A stretch of DNA of 64,000 nt from Lachnospiraceae bacterium AM93-12TA (GCA_027698105.1 JAQERH010000011.1:1-64000), one strand, 5' to 3'; shown: positions 27,348-35,037, numbered from the stretch's first letter. Notes: generated by a model from the sequence alone, not told the origin. Made by a program: numbers and translations.

Positions 27348-27647
27348 ATGATTGATTTACACGATAGTCATGGTAGACATATAGCAAATTTTGTGAGTGG
27401 ACAATTGCATGATGTTCAGGGGAGAAACATTGGTCATTATTTGGAGAATGAAGGTATTTTTATTAATATGCAGGGATATTATTTAGGAGAAATAGTAGAT
27501 AAAAGGAGATTACTTTATAATAATAATTCAGCTTATAAATCGATATGTTATGGTGTATATGGAAACTATGGGAACATTGGTAATTATGGAAATTATGGGA
27601 ATATAGGAACTTGTTTTTATGCTGGATATTCAGATGTAAAGATTTAA
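27348..27647 (+). CDS. Small Gly/Tyr/Asn-rich protein (beta-flower-like) after HerA
   Basis: The 99-residue protein opens with short repeats: MIDLHDSHGRHIANFV, QLHDVQGRNIGHYL, IFINMQGYYLGEIV, each a D/N-x-x-G-R-x-I/G beta-hairpin unit. It then ends in a tandem run of NYGN and NIGNYG units. The first part fits the 4-fold beta-flower protein family, whose role I do not know. It starts 14 bases after HerA with AAGGAGAAT, so it is probably the third gene of the SIR2-HerA operon. A part in that defence system is possible but unproved. Confidence 0.65.
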   Translation: MIDLHDSHGRHIANFVSGQLHDVQGRNIGHYLENEGIFINMQGYYLGEIVDKRRLLYNNNSAYKSICYGVYGNYGNIGNYGNYGNIGTCFYAGYSDVKI

Positions 27648-27660
27648 TATGTATATTAGT

Positions 27661-27690
27661 AAGAGCTACTGTCTTAATGATGGTAGCTTT
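27661..27690 (+). terminator. Hairpin after the defence operon
   Basis: AAGAGCTAC (27661-27669) pairs with GTAGCTTTT (27682-27690), ending in four T residues. It separates the defence genes from the recombinase gene. Confidence 0.5.
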
Positions 27691-27712
27691 TATAGTAAAA
27701 CAGAATTTTCTG

Positions 27713-27740
27713 TTTACGAATCTTTATTTTGATATATAAT
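27713..27740 (+). promoter_or_regulatory. Promoter of the spoIIID-element recombinase
   Basis: TTTACG (27713-27718) and TATAAT (27735-27740), spacer 16, precede the recombinase. A palindrome CAGAATTTTCTG (27701-27712) touches the -35 box and could be an operator. The promoter looks like a vegetative sigma-A type, not an obvious sporulation-sigma promoter. Confidence 0.6.
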
Positions 27741-27783
27741 ATAGATGTAACAGAAAATAAATTTAATACAGAGAGGTAACACT

Positions 27784-29352
27784 ATGAAGATAGCAGCATA
27801 TTGCCGTGTTTCCACAGATAAAGCCGACCAGCTTAACAGCTTAGAGGCACAAAAGGAATTTTTTTCCGAATACACTCAGCGTACAGGAGATGTCTTAGTA
27901 AAATTATATGCAGATGAAGGTATTTCTGGAACCAAAATCAAAAACCGTAAAGAATTTCTTCGTATGATGTCTGATGCGGAAAAAGGAATGTTTGATATGG
28001 TCGTTGTAAAGGACATTTCTCGCTTTGCCAGAAATACCGTAGATCTTTTACAGAATGTTCGCAAGCTGAAAGCGTTAGGTATTGAAACACAGTTCCTTAC
28101 AGCGAATATGACAAGTATGGGAAATAGTGAGTTTGTTCTCACCATCTTCGGAGCATTGGCTCAGGAGGAAAGTGCGAATACATCTAAGCGAGTGAAATTT
28201 GGTAAAAAACTGAATGCAGAGAAAGGACGAGTTCCGAACATTGTGTACGGATACGATAAAACAATCGGAGACTATTTCAATCTTGAGATCAACAAAGAAG
28301 AATCAAAGGTTGTAAAGCAAATTTATAAGTGGTACACAGAAGAAGGTTACGGTGCTGCCAAGATTTCCAATATGCTGAATGAAAAGGGATATCGGACAAA
28401 GAGAAACTGCAAATGGAGCCAGAATGCCATCTGCCGGATTTTGACCAATGAGATTTATACGGGAAAGATTATCAATGGAAAGCAGGAAATCAGTGATTTT
28501 CTGACTGGTCAGAGAAGAGAGAAGGATGAAACGGAATGGCTTGTTGTGGAACGTCCAGAACTTCGTATTATTGAAGATGAAGTGTTTGAAAAAGCACAGG
28601 AAATTCTTCGTGGAAGAAACGATGCATTCAATCTGAATCATGAGCGACAAAGCAACAAATATTTGTTTTCTACATTGATTAAATGTAAAGAATGTGGCTG
28701 GTCATTCCGACGAACAGTTCGTACTTACAAAAATACGTATGTGCGTTGGGTTTGCTCTGGAAGAAATGGAAAAGGAGCAGATAGTTGTCCAAATAAAACA
28801 GCTGTAGATGAAGAAGAATTAATCCAGGTTTTACAGGAATATTTTAATCGGGTTCTTCAACAAAAAAATAAAGTGATTGATTATGTGGTGAAAGAATTCC
28901 AAAGAGTGTACAAAGCAAAAGATGAAAATGCAGAGTACGAGAAGGAATTGAATTTGCAGATTGCCAGATTACAGAGAATGCGACAGAAATATATGGATAT
29001 GTATACCGATGATTTGATTTCCAGAGAAGAATTGAATGATAAGTTGGGGGGCACTCGTCAAGAACTGGATCGTCTGGAAAATGAATTGAAAATGGTGTCC
29101 AGTAATTTGACAAAAGGAGATCAGATGGAAAAAATCTTAAATGATACCTTTAAGCAGATTGAGGATATTACAGATGTTCATGAGATGACCAATGTACAGT
29201 TAAAGAGACTGATTAAGAAAATCGAAGTAGACAAAGATGGAAATGTGGATATTTACCTTCGATTATTAGGTGATTTGGGATTAAATGAAAGCATTTTAGT
29301 GGCAGACGAATGTGAAAATAAAACAGCTCTAAATAGTAACTACCAAACATAA
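27784..29352 (+). CDS. Large serine recombinase of the spoIIID element
   Basis: This 522-residue recombinase should integrate and excise the element at spoIIID. The resolvase domain starts MKIAAYCRVSTDKADQ, with the nucleophile Ser10, and has GISGTKIKNRKEF and KDISRFARN. The Recombinase domain follows (about 165-270, GYGAAKISNMLNEKGY), then a zinc ribbon beginning CKECGWSFRR near residue 300 with a later CSGRN...SCPN pair, and a long C-terminal coiled coil. Its TAA stop codon at 29350-29352 lies inside the attachment core, so gene and att site are fused. Size and domain order match the skin recombinase SpoIVCA. Confidence 0.95.
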   Translation: MKIAAYCRVSTDKADQLNSLEAQKEFFSEYTQRTGDVLVKLYADEGISGTKIKNRKEFLRMMSDAEKGMFDMVVVKDISRFARNTVDLLQNVRKLKALGIETQFLTANMTSMGNSEFVLTIFGALAQEESANTSKRVKFGKKLNAEKGRVPNIVYGYDKTIGDYFNLEINKEESKVVKQIYKWYTEEGYGAAKISNMLNEKGYRTKRNCKWSQNAICRILTNEIYTGKIINGKQEISDFLTGQRREKDETEWLVVERPELRIIEDEVFEKAQEILRGRNDAFNLNHERQSNKYLFSTLIKCKECGWSFRRTVRTYKNTYVRWVCSGRNGKGADSCPNKTAVDEEELIQVLQEYFNRVLQQKNKVIDYVVKEFQRVYKAKDENAEYEKELNLQIARLQRMRQKYMDMYTDDLISREELNDKLGGTRQELDRLENELKMVSSNLTKGDQMEKILNDTFKQIEDITDVHEMTNVQLKRLIKKIEVDKDGNVDIYLRLLGDLGLNESILVADECENKTALNSNYQT

Positions 29353-29355
29353 AGA
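29347..29355 (+). other. Right attachment core (attR) in spoIIID
   Basis: ACATAAAGA matches 16362-16370. It contains the recombinase stop codon (TAA, 29350-29352) and the resumed spoIIID codons for His-Lys-Asp. Confidence 0.8.
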
Positions 29356-29518
29356 CGTCACTGAACGTTTAGAAGACATCAATCCTTCCCTGGCAGCCCA
29401 GGCAAGAGTTGTACTGAATATTAATAAGGCAGAGCGCCATATTCGCGGAGGACTGGCTACCAAAGAGAAATATCAGCATCAGCTTCAGGCCTGTAGCACA
29501 GATAAAAAATTTCTGTAG
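29348..29518 (+). pseudogene. spoIIID: spoIIID, 3' part (continuation of the split gene)
   Basis: From the CAT at 29348 the frame reads HKDVTERLEDINPSLA, then VVLNINKAERHIRGGLAT and a short tail to the TAG at 29516. This is the C-terminal half of SpoIIID; the HIRGG(L/E)AT segment is especially characteristic. There is no start codon or ribosome-binding site of its own. Joined to codons 1-37 at 16252-16362 it completes a 93-residue protein, the length of B. subtilis SpoIIID. The reading frame has no damage, which suggests selection for function after excision. Confidence 0.92.
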
Positions 29519-29585
29519 ACAGCTGAGGAATAAAAAGAAAGGCTTCTTAATAAAATAATAGCAAACAGTGGAACTGGGAGCTTTT

Positions 29586-30011
29586 ATGAAACAGATAGGG
29601 AAAATAAAAAAACTGGCATCTCTGGCTGGAGGCATTCTGCTATGCTGTGTCTGCCTGCTATGCGGCTGTTCTGGTAAAGAACAGGAAGAGAAAGTCAAAG
29701 ATTTGGAATTTACTGTGACAGGGCAGAATGAGATTCCTAAGGAACTTATGGATATGATTGAGCAGAAAAAGGCAGAGGAATTTCGTCTGACCTATACAAG
29801 CGGAGAGGATCTCTACATAGCTGTGGGGTATGGAGAACAGCAGACGGGAGGATTCAGCATTTCCGTTCCTGAGTTTTACCTGACAGAAAATTCGATAGTC
29901 ATAAAGACAGAACTTCAGGGGCCAGAACACGGCCAGCAGGGTGCATCCCAGTCATATCCGTTTATTGTTGTTAAAACGAAATTTATAGAGGAGCCGGTTG
30001 TGTTTCATTGA
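29586..30011 (+). CDS. Lipoprotein with PrcB-like C-terminal domain
   Basis: The 141-residue protein starts at the ATG at 29586 (GGGAG upstream). A basic N-terminus and hydrophobic stretch end in a lipobox LLCGCSG. The rest fits the PrcB C-terminal domain: LYIAVGYGEQQTGGFSISV, a family-typical block, then YLTENSIVIKTEL and SYPFIVVKT near the end. PrcB-type proteins accompany extracellular proteases in some bacteria; here the function is unknown. It lies just downstream of spoIIID in the chromosomal flank and is closed by a strong terminator. Confidence 0.75.
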   Translation: MKQIGKIKKLASLAGGILLCCVCLLCGCSGKEQEEKVKDLEFTVTGQNEIPKELMDMIEQKKAEEFRLTYTSGEDLYIAVGYGEQQTGGFSISVPEFYLTENSIVIKTELQGPEHGQQGASQSYPFIVVKTKFIEEPVVFH

Positions 30012-30015
30012 CAGG

Positions 30016-30053
30016 CAGCCTTCCAGAATCAATGATTGTGGAAGGCTGTTTTT
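30016..30053 (+). terminator. Intrinsic terminator after the PrcB-like gene
   Basis: CAGCCTTCCA (30016-30025) and TGGAAGGCTG (30039-30048) are a perfect stem followed by five T residues. Confidence 0.85.
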
Positions 30054-30242
30054 CTGTTGTTTTTTAAGATGAAAAAATAATGCACAAAAAATTAAATGGA
30101 GATTTGTGAAAGTTCACAATAAATATAGAAAAAAAACAGATTGATTTTTGAAAATGATTTGTTACACTGAAGCTATCTTCCACATCTGTTCCAGTTTTCC
30201 AGGGAACGATTTTGACATCTGGCAGGCATTGACATCAGCTGA

Positions 30243-30541
30243 ATGCTTTCCATAGCAGATATCCTGCAATATTTCAATCAAATGAATCATATGGCCTGCA
30301 TATTTTGGGCGGGAAGCACAGGATACGGAAAAGCGCAGCAAAGGTCTGTCGGTGTTCCTCCTCGGAAGCAGGCATTACAAAGCACCCCAACTATAAATAT
30401 CTTTCCGACTATGACAAGAAAAATACTTTTGATATGGAAAAGCATTTAAGGCGCAGACCCGCCCTTGTGAAGCCGGACGAAGTATTTGACTACTACGAAA
30501 TCAGCGAAAGCGATTTGCAGGAGGACACCGACCATGAATAG
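30243..30541 (+). pseudogene. C-terminal remnant of a conjugative coupling protein (VirD4/TraG-like)
   Basis: One frame reads ADILQYFNQMNHMACIFWAGS up to about 30330, and another reads KHPNYKYLSDYDKKNTFDMEKH to the stop at 30541, so the remnant contains a frameshift as well as missing its 5' part. I assign it to the coupling protein because in Firmicute conjugative elements that gene precedes a small ORF and a Maff2-type gene, exactly as here. The protein itself is too short for certain recognition. It marks the left limit of the conjugative material; the preceding bases 30054-30242 are AT-rich with no gene seen. Confidence 0.45.
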
Positions 30542-30701
30542 ACGTATCAGAAAGAAAAAGGACAAGAAAATCACAGAAGCCATAAACGGGCTTGTTTTGA
30601 TTGCTGAACGACGGGAACAGCAGCGGCAGGCTGCTATCCGGCAGTTTGTGAAACGGTGTGAAGCCCTGTATGAGCAGCAGCGAACAGAAAGGAGGAATTG
30701 A
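30534..30701 (+). CDS. Small basic ORF of the conjugative backbone
   Basis: The 55-residue, Arg/Lys/Gln-rich helical protein starts MNRRIRKKKDKKITEAI and ends YEQQRTERRN. Its ATG overlaps the end of the coupling-protein remnant by 8 bases. Position between coupling protein and Maff2-type gene suggests a conserved conjugation ORF; no function can be given. Confidence 0.5.
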   Translation: MNRRIRKKKDKKITEAINGLVLIAERREQQRQAAIRQFVKRCEALYEQQRTERRN

Positions 30702-30899
30702 CGCAGTAACAAAGAAAAAGACAACTTGCATGATACGCGCCCCTACAAAAATTCCTATCGCCCACACTGACAACTGAATACCGCCGCGCGGCAGACATTT
30801 AGGCAGCGCGGGGACTTATGACCGCGGCAGTTTGAAAACTGACCGCCGTTTTTTATGCCCTTTTACGGGCAAGCCGCATTTGCGGCAGAAAGGAGTTTT

Positions 30900-31049
30900 A
30901 TGGAATTTTTCAACAGCGCAATCGGCGTATTACAGACTTTGGTTATCGCTCTTGGAGCAGGACTTGGCATTTGGGGCGTTATCAATCTCTTAGAGGGATA
31001 TGGAAACGACAATCCGGGCGCAAATGCTCATGTGCCATAAAGTAACACA
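30900..31049 (+). pseudogene. Maff2-type conjugation gene, 5' part
   Basis: The gene starts at 30900 after AAAGGAG and reads MEFFNSAIGVLQTLVIALG, a hydrophobic helix typical of the Maff2 pilin-like proteins of Firmicute conjugative transposons, then GIWGVINLLEGYGNDNPGA. After that alanine (31020-31022) it leaves the family sequence and stops at 31049. The continuation KSQGIKQFMA is found at 41434-41463, on the other side of mobilizable element A. The coding frame is therefore split by an insertion. Confidence 0.8.
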
Positions 31050-31179
31050 CCGATAAATGCAGACAGCCAACCTCTATTCCGTATAAAATGGCGTATGTGG
31101 CATTTCAAATATGTGGTTTAGAAGTAGAAGAAAACTGAAAACCGTATTCCACGATTTGAAAGGATAGAGGTAAATGAGC

Positions 31180-31554
31180 ATGGAAAAAACAGTATATATC
31201 ACAGAGAAAGAACGGGAAATGTGCTACAAAGTAATTGGTGCGTTTGCGGAACTGTACGAAATGGAAGATGAAGATATTTTAGTGGTTGATGTTGGTAGGT
31301 ACGGTTTTGTTAAATTGCAGTGCTATACACCGTCATATGGCTTTGAAGAACTTGACACCTATACAGACAGCCATAGTTTATTTGAAGGGCTTTGGGAGGA
31401 ATGGCTTAGTCTAAATGTGTTTTTACTTGCTAGGGAAATGCAGTTAGACGATATTCTTTATGAGGATTTATTCAATAATCTGCCAAAGGAAAAACAGTCG
31501 GAACTTACCGGGAGAAAAGGCTATTTTGCAAAAAAAGCGGGTATCATTCTGTAA
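31180..31554 (+). CDS. Hypothetical protein of element A
   Basis: The 124-residue acidic protein starts MEKTVYITEKEREMCYKV at the ATG at 31180, for which GAGG lies at good spacing (an ATG at 31174 is alternative). It shows a mixed alpha/beta pattern, with DILVVDVGRYGFVKLQCY and a Leu/Glu-rich C-terminal helix, and no motif I can name. It is the leftmost gene of element A and is separated from HelD by about 690 bases. It could be a regulator or cargo; no evidence favours either. Confidence 0.6.
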   Translation: MEKTVYITEKEREMCYKVIGAFAELYEMEDEDILVVDVGRYGFVKLQCYTPSYGFEELDTYTDSHSLFEGLWEEWLSLNVFLLAREMQLDDILYEDLFNNLPKEKQSELTGRKGYFAKKAGIIL

Positions 31555-31693
31555 AATGAATTTTGCAGAAAGAAAACGCTCTATGTAGAGGGTAAAAAGA
31601 TTAGAATGGCTCTGTATATGATAATATGCAGGGCTTTTCTTAATAACCAATATGCTCATTTTGATAAAGACCAAAAGACAAGCATTATGGAAA

Positions 31694-31819
31694 TGTGCAT
31701 AACTGGCTATGGAATCATGGATAACTCTATTCACAGCACATGGAAAAGCTAAAGTGCAGCTTTCCCACGTCCTGCAAACAGAGTTACCCACAATTCCATG
31801 ATACAGCCAGTTATACACA
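31694..31819. repeat. Large imperfect palindrome with DnaA-box-like ends
   Basis: The left arm starts TGTGCATAACTGGC (31694) and runs to AAAAGCT at 31750; the right arm runs from AGCTTTCCC (31758) to TTATACACA (31811-31819). They pair over about 55 bases with a few mismatches and one 5-base bulge. The outer ends are TTATGCACA (minus strand, 31702-31694) and TTATACACA (plus strand, 31811-31819), both perfect TTATNCACA boxes; weaker inner copies lie at 31716-31724 and 31784-31792. It could be a replication or transfer origin. The rest of 31555-32248 shows no intact gene. Confidence 0.7.
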
Positions 31820-31929
31820 TTACGCACAATGCCGACTACTACGGAATCCAAATCATTTTTTCACAGAACAAGATTTGCTTTTACAGAAAGAGATTATAGG
31901 TTGGAATGGAGATAAGGGAACCTGCATAG

Positions 31930-32010
31930 AGCACAGCGGAAAAGTTGAAGAAACTGATTGAGGAAGAATTTGCCGGGCTTGTGTTTCTGTCTGCTGAAGA
32001 TATGGAGTAA
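31930..32010 (+). pseudogene. C-terminal coding fragment before HelD
   Basis: The 26-codon frame STAEKLKKLIEEEFAGLVF to the TAA at 32008 reads like a protein C-terminus but has a stop codon just upstream. It is followed by a hairpin at 32012-32055. It is probably debris of an older gene. Confidence 0.35.
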
Positions 32011-32011
32011 T

Positions 32012-32055
32012 AACAAATTGGGACATAATGGTATAACTCTTTGTCCCAATTTGTT
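32012..32055. terminator. Hairpin terminator upstream of HelD
   Basis: AACAAATTGGGACA (32012-32025) and TGTCCCAATTTGTT (32042-32055) are perfect 14-base arms. The downstream T content is modest (TATTGTTT). It may insulate the HelD promoter. Confidence 0.65.
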
Positions 32056-32248
32056 TATTGTTTAAATTACCCGTATTAGAATTGATATGCTTGCAGAAAT
32101 CAAATATCTAACATAATTCCTCCCACTGTAATAATACCATACAAATTTTATGAATACAAGACTGTTTATATAAGCTGACACATGCTAAACTAGCCTAGCA
32201 ATGTTTCAGTAAAACTTTCTTTCATTTTTCAAGGAGGTCATAATCATT

Positions 32249-34411
32249 ATGGGGAATAATCAGACAGAAAAAGCGTTTGAAGAAAAAAGATTAGCACAAA
32301 CAATCTCTTTAGCCGAGGAACAATTAAAGCAGGCAAAAGAAGCGGCAGACAAAAAAAAATCAGAAATTATCGAAGCCAAAAAAGATGTGCGTGAAAATAC
32401 AGAACACGGCATTACATCACTGTACACATCAGACGGTTTCGAGGCACTTGTTGAATTAAGCCAATATATCAATCCTGTTACAGACAAAATTATAGATTAT
32501 GAAGAAGAAGAACATAAAATACTTCTGTTAGAAAAGATGATAAAATCGCCCTATTTTGCCCGAATTGATTTTAAATTTGATGATGAGGACGAATTTGAAA
32601 AAATATACATTGGACGTTCTTCTCTACGAAAAAACAGCTATCAAGAGATGTATGTTTATGATTGGAGATCGCCGATTGCCAGTGTTTTCTATCGTTTTAT
32701 GACAGGCGAAGCGTTTTATGACGCTCCATGTGGACGAGTAACAGGCGAACTCAATTTGAAACGCCAATATGAAATAAAAAACGGAACACTGGAATATTTT
32801 TTTGATTCAGATGTTCAGATTGTTGATGAATTTTTAAGGCAATTACTGTCACAAAACACTACTGCTAAAATGAAAGCTATTGTTGAAACAATTCAGCATG
32901 AACAGGACGTGGTTATTAGAGATATGGAAAATGACCTGCTAATGGTACAGGGTGTAGCGGGAAGTGGAAAAACCTCTATTGCTCTCCACCGGGCTGCTTA
33001 TCTTATGTATCAAGGTTTACAAACAAAGCTGTCCGCAAATAACATTATGATTATTTCCCCAAATTCTATATTTGAGCAATATATTTCAAATGTATTGCCC
33101 GAATTGGGAGAAGATAATGTTATTTCTTCCGTGTTTGAAGATATACTTAGTGAGTTATTAAATGGCAGGAAAATTCAGTCAAGAAATGATTTTTTAGAAA
33201 ACTTGATTGTCAATTCAAAATACAAGGAAATTTCAAGAAATAGTATAGAATTTAAAACGTCAAGTTTTTTTAGGGAAATTTTAGACCAATTTCTCATTGA
33301 TATACCCCGCCAGTGGATAGAATTTGAAGATGTTTATTATGAGGGAAAATGCGTTGTAAGCGGGCAAATTCTAAAAGACAAGATATTAGGAAGACCAGAA
33401 ACACCATTAGGCATAAAATTAGAACAATTAGAAGATTATATTTTAGAACAAATATTTGGAACAGGAAAAGGGCGGGGGCATAAAGAAGAAAAAAATCTAA
33501 TCAAGCAGGAAATACAGAAATTTATAAAAATTGACATTGTTGAATTATATAAAATATTATTTAGCAATGAAGCCTATTTTTATAGCCTGCTGCAAAATAG
33601 CAATCCGTCACAAAACATAAAAAATATTTGGAAATATACTAAGGAAAATTTGGAAGCAGACAGCTTGTATTATGATGACGCAATAGCAATCGCTTATTTG
33701 TATTTAAAAATATACGGAACAAATAAATATAAAAATATTAAGCAGGTAGTCATTGATGAAGCACAGGACTACTACCCTCTCCAATATGAAATATTTAATT
33801 TTCTTTTTTCTAATGCCAAATTTACTATTTTAGGAGATATGAAACAGACTCTTGCCAAAAAAGAAGATATTTCTTTCTACGAACAAATTCAAAAAATATT
33901 GAACAAGAAAAAATCTTCTCTTATTATGTTGGATAAAAGTTTCCGTTGTACGAATGAAATTTTAAATTTTAGTTTAAAGTTCATTGAACAAAGTTCACAG
34001 ATAAAAAGTTTTAATCGGAATGGCGATAGCCCAAAAGTATATATTGCTGATAATTCCGAAATCTTCATTGATGAAATTGTTAAGGAAATAAAATTATGCC
34101 AAGAGAAAGGGTTTCAGTCGATATGCTTAATTTGTAAAACCGAAAAAAATTCAACCTATCTATTTAATAAAATTAAACACAAACTTGATATTCAATTAAT
34201 TAAAAATGGGAGCGTATCAGATTTACAAGGCGTGTTTATCTTACCAGTATATATGTCAAAGGGATTAGAATTTGATACTGTCTTAATTTGTGATGCAGAT
34301 AGCCAAAACTACCATGATGAAGATGATAAAAACCTCTTATATGTTGCCTGCACAAGAGCGCTTCACAAACTTAGCTTATTTTGTGAAAATGAGGTTAGCC
34401 CGCTGATATAG
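32249..34411 (+). CDS. HelD-like RNA polymerase recycling helicase
   Basis: HelD is a UvrD-like superfamily 1 ATPase that pries RNA polymerase from DNA and helps recycle it. The 720-residue protein has the N-terminal coiled-coil arm (LAEEQLKQAKEAADKKKSEI) that enters the polymerase channel, the DWRSPIASVFYRF segment, Walker A GVAGSGKTSIALHR (about 235-248), Walker B VVIDEAQDYYPLQ (about 500) and the C-terminal motifs SFRCTNEIL and MSKGLEFDTVLICDAD. AAGGAGGT precedes the start. Codon use is strongly AT-rich compared with the relaxase genes next door, so it is likely cargo acquired separately. Actinobacterial relatives protect polymerase from rifamycins; such a role here is only a possibility. 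Confidence 0.88.
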   Translation: MGNNQTEKAFEEKRLAQTISLAEEQLKQAKEAADKKKSEIIEAKKDVRENTEHGITSLYTSDGFEALVELSQYINPVTDKIIDYEEEEHKILLLEKMIKSPYFARIDFKFDDEDEFEKIYIGRSSLRKNSYQEMYVYDWRSPIASVFYRFMTGEAFYDAPCGRVTGELNLKRQYEIKNGTLEYFFDSDVQIVDEFLRQLLSQNTTAKMKAIVETIQHEQDVVIRDMENDLLMVQGVAGSGKTSIALHRAAYLMYQGLQTKLSANNIMIISPNSIFEQYISNVLPELGEDNVISSVFEDILSELLNGRKIQSRNDFLENLIVNSKYKEISRNSIEFKTSSFFREILDQFLIDIPRQWIEFEDVYYEGKCVVSGQILKDKILGRPETPLGIKLEQLEDYILEQIFGTGKGRGHKEEKNLIKQEIQKFIKIDIVELYKILFSNEAYFYSLLQNSNPSQNIKNIWKYTKENLEADSLYYDDAIAIAYLYLKIYGTNKYKNIKQVVIDEAQDYYPLQYEIFNFLFSNAKFTILGDMKQTLAKKEDISFYEQIQKILNKKKSSLIMLDKSFRCTNEILNFSLKFIEQSSQIKSFNRNGDSPKVYIADNSEIFIDEIVKEIKLCQEKGFQSICLICKTEKNSTYLFNKIKHKLDIQLIKNGSVSDLQGVFILPVYMSKGLEFDTVLICDADSQNYHDEDDKNLLYVACTRALHKLSLFCENEVSPLI

Positions 34412-34617
34412 ATAAATTTACAATATATTGAATTGCCTAAATGCCAAACGCAGCGTAAGTGCATATGAACAAAATGATAATAATTAGACAGACCATCTTT
34501 CTCTTTTAATGGCATTAAATTGACATTACGCTCTCTATCATATATATTTGTTGCTTACTGTCAAAAACACGACAGAAAAATATAGTTTAAATTCAACGGA
34601 TAAAAGAGGTAATGAAC

Positions 34618-35037
34618 ATGGGGAAATTACTACTGCTGACACTTAACGAACAAGAGGAAACAGCGATTGACAAAATCATATCGGCAATATCTGATTATAT
34701 ACAGATTGAACCCATGCAGATCACAACCGCTTCCGTGTTATCTTTTCCGGGACTGGAAATAAAGCAGAACCAACGCCAGGTATTTCAAGACGGGGAGGAA
34801 GTAAGCCTTACCCGCCTTGAATACAGTACCCTTGTATATCTTGCTTCCAACCCCGGCATTGTCCTCACACGGACACAAATATTTGAAGCCGTTTGGAACA
34901 TGGAAAGTGAAAGCTGCCAGTCAAGCGTTGCAAATGTGATTTACAACCTGCGGAAAAAAATAGAGCCGGACAGCCGCAAGCCCATTTACATAAAAACCGT
35001 TTTAGGTATGGGCTACAAGTTTGCTTCCGGGGAATGA
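34618..35037 (+). CDS. Winged-helix DNA-binding protein without receiver domain
   Basis: The 139-residue protein carries a full OmpR-type output domain at about 55-137: FPGLEIKQNQRQVFQDGEE, SLTRLEYSTLVYLASNPG, the recognition helix SSVANVIYNLRKKIEP and the wing VLGMGYKFASG. The first 50 residues have no receiver signature (no phosphoacceptor Asp motif). Such lone output domains occur at the head of relaxase operons in Firmicute elements, where they probably control transfer genes. I use the ATG at 34618, 7 bases after AGAGGT, over that at 34612. A terminator follows. Confidence 0.8.
   Translation: MGKLLLLTLNEQEETAIDKIISAISDYIQIEPMQITTASVLSFPGLEIKQNQRQVFQDGEEVSLTRLEYSTLVYLASNPGIVLTRTQIFEAVWNMESESCQSSVANVIYNLRKKIEPDSRKPIYIKTVLGMGYKFASGE

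Larger units (their letters stand above)
16362..29355 (+). mobile_element. Integrated element in spoIIID (skin-like layout, 12,985 bp)
   Basis: The element is bounded by ACATAAAGA at 16362-16370 and 29347-29355, each inside spoIIID coding sequence. Joining the flanks across one copy of this core restores an unbroken 93-codon spoIIID. A large serine recombinase gene ends exactly in the right core, the usual position of an integrase next to att. Inside are a GNAT acetyltransferase, ssb, DUF3847, a broken MobA/MobL relaxase, a primase-helicase, a 55-residue ORF, an AAA-RloB pair, SIR2-HerA and a small Gly/Tyr-rich protein. The defence part is clearly more AT-rich than the host flanks. The arrangement matches a mobilizable element that has lodged in a sporulation gene, as the skin element does in sigK. 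Confidence 0.9.

Noticed and set aside
16252..29518. Split spoIIID as an assembly or chimera artefact
   Set aside because: The shared core, exact frame recovery and the integrase next to the core are what real integration gives; a chimera would not produce all three.
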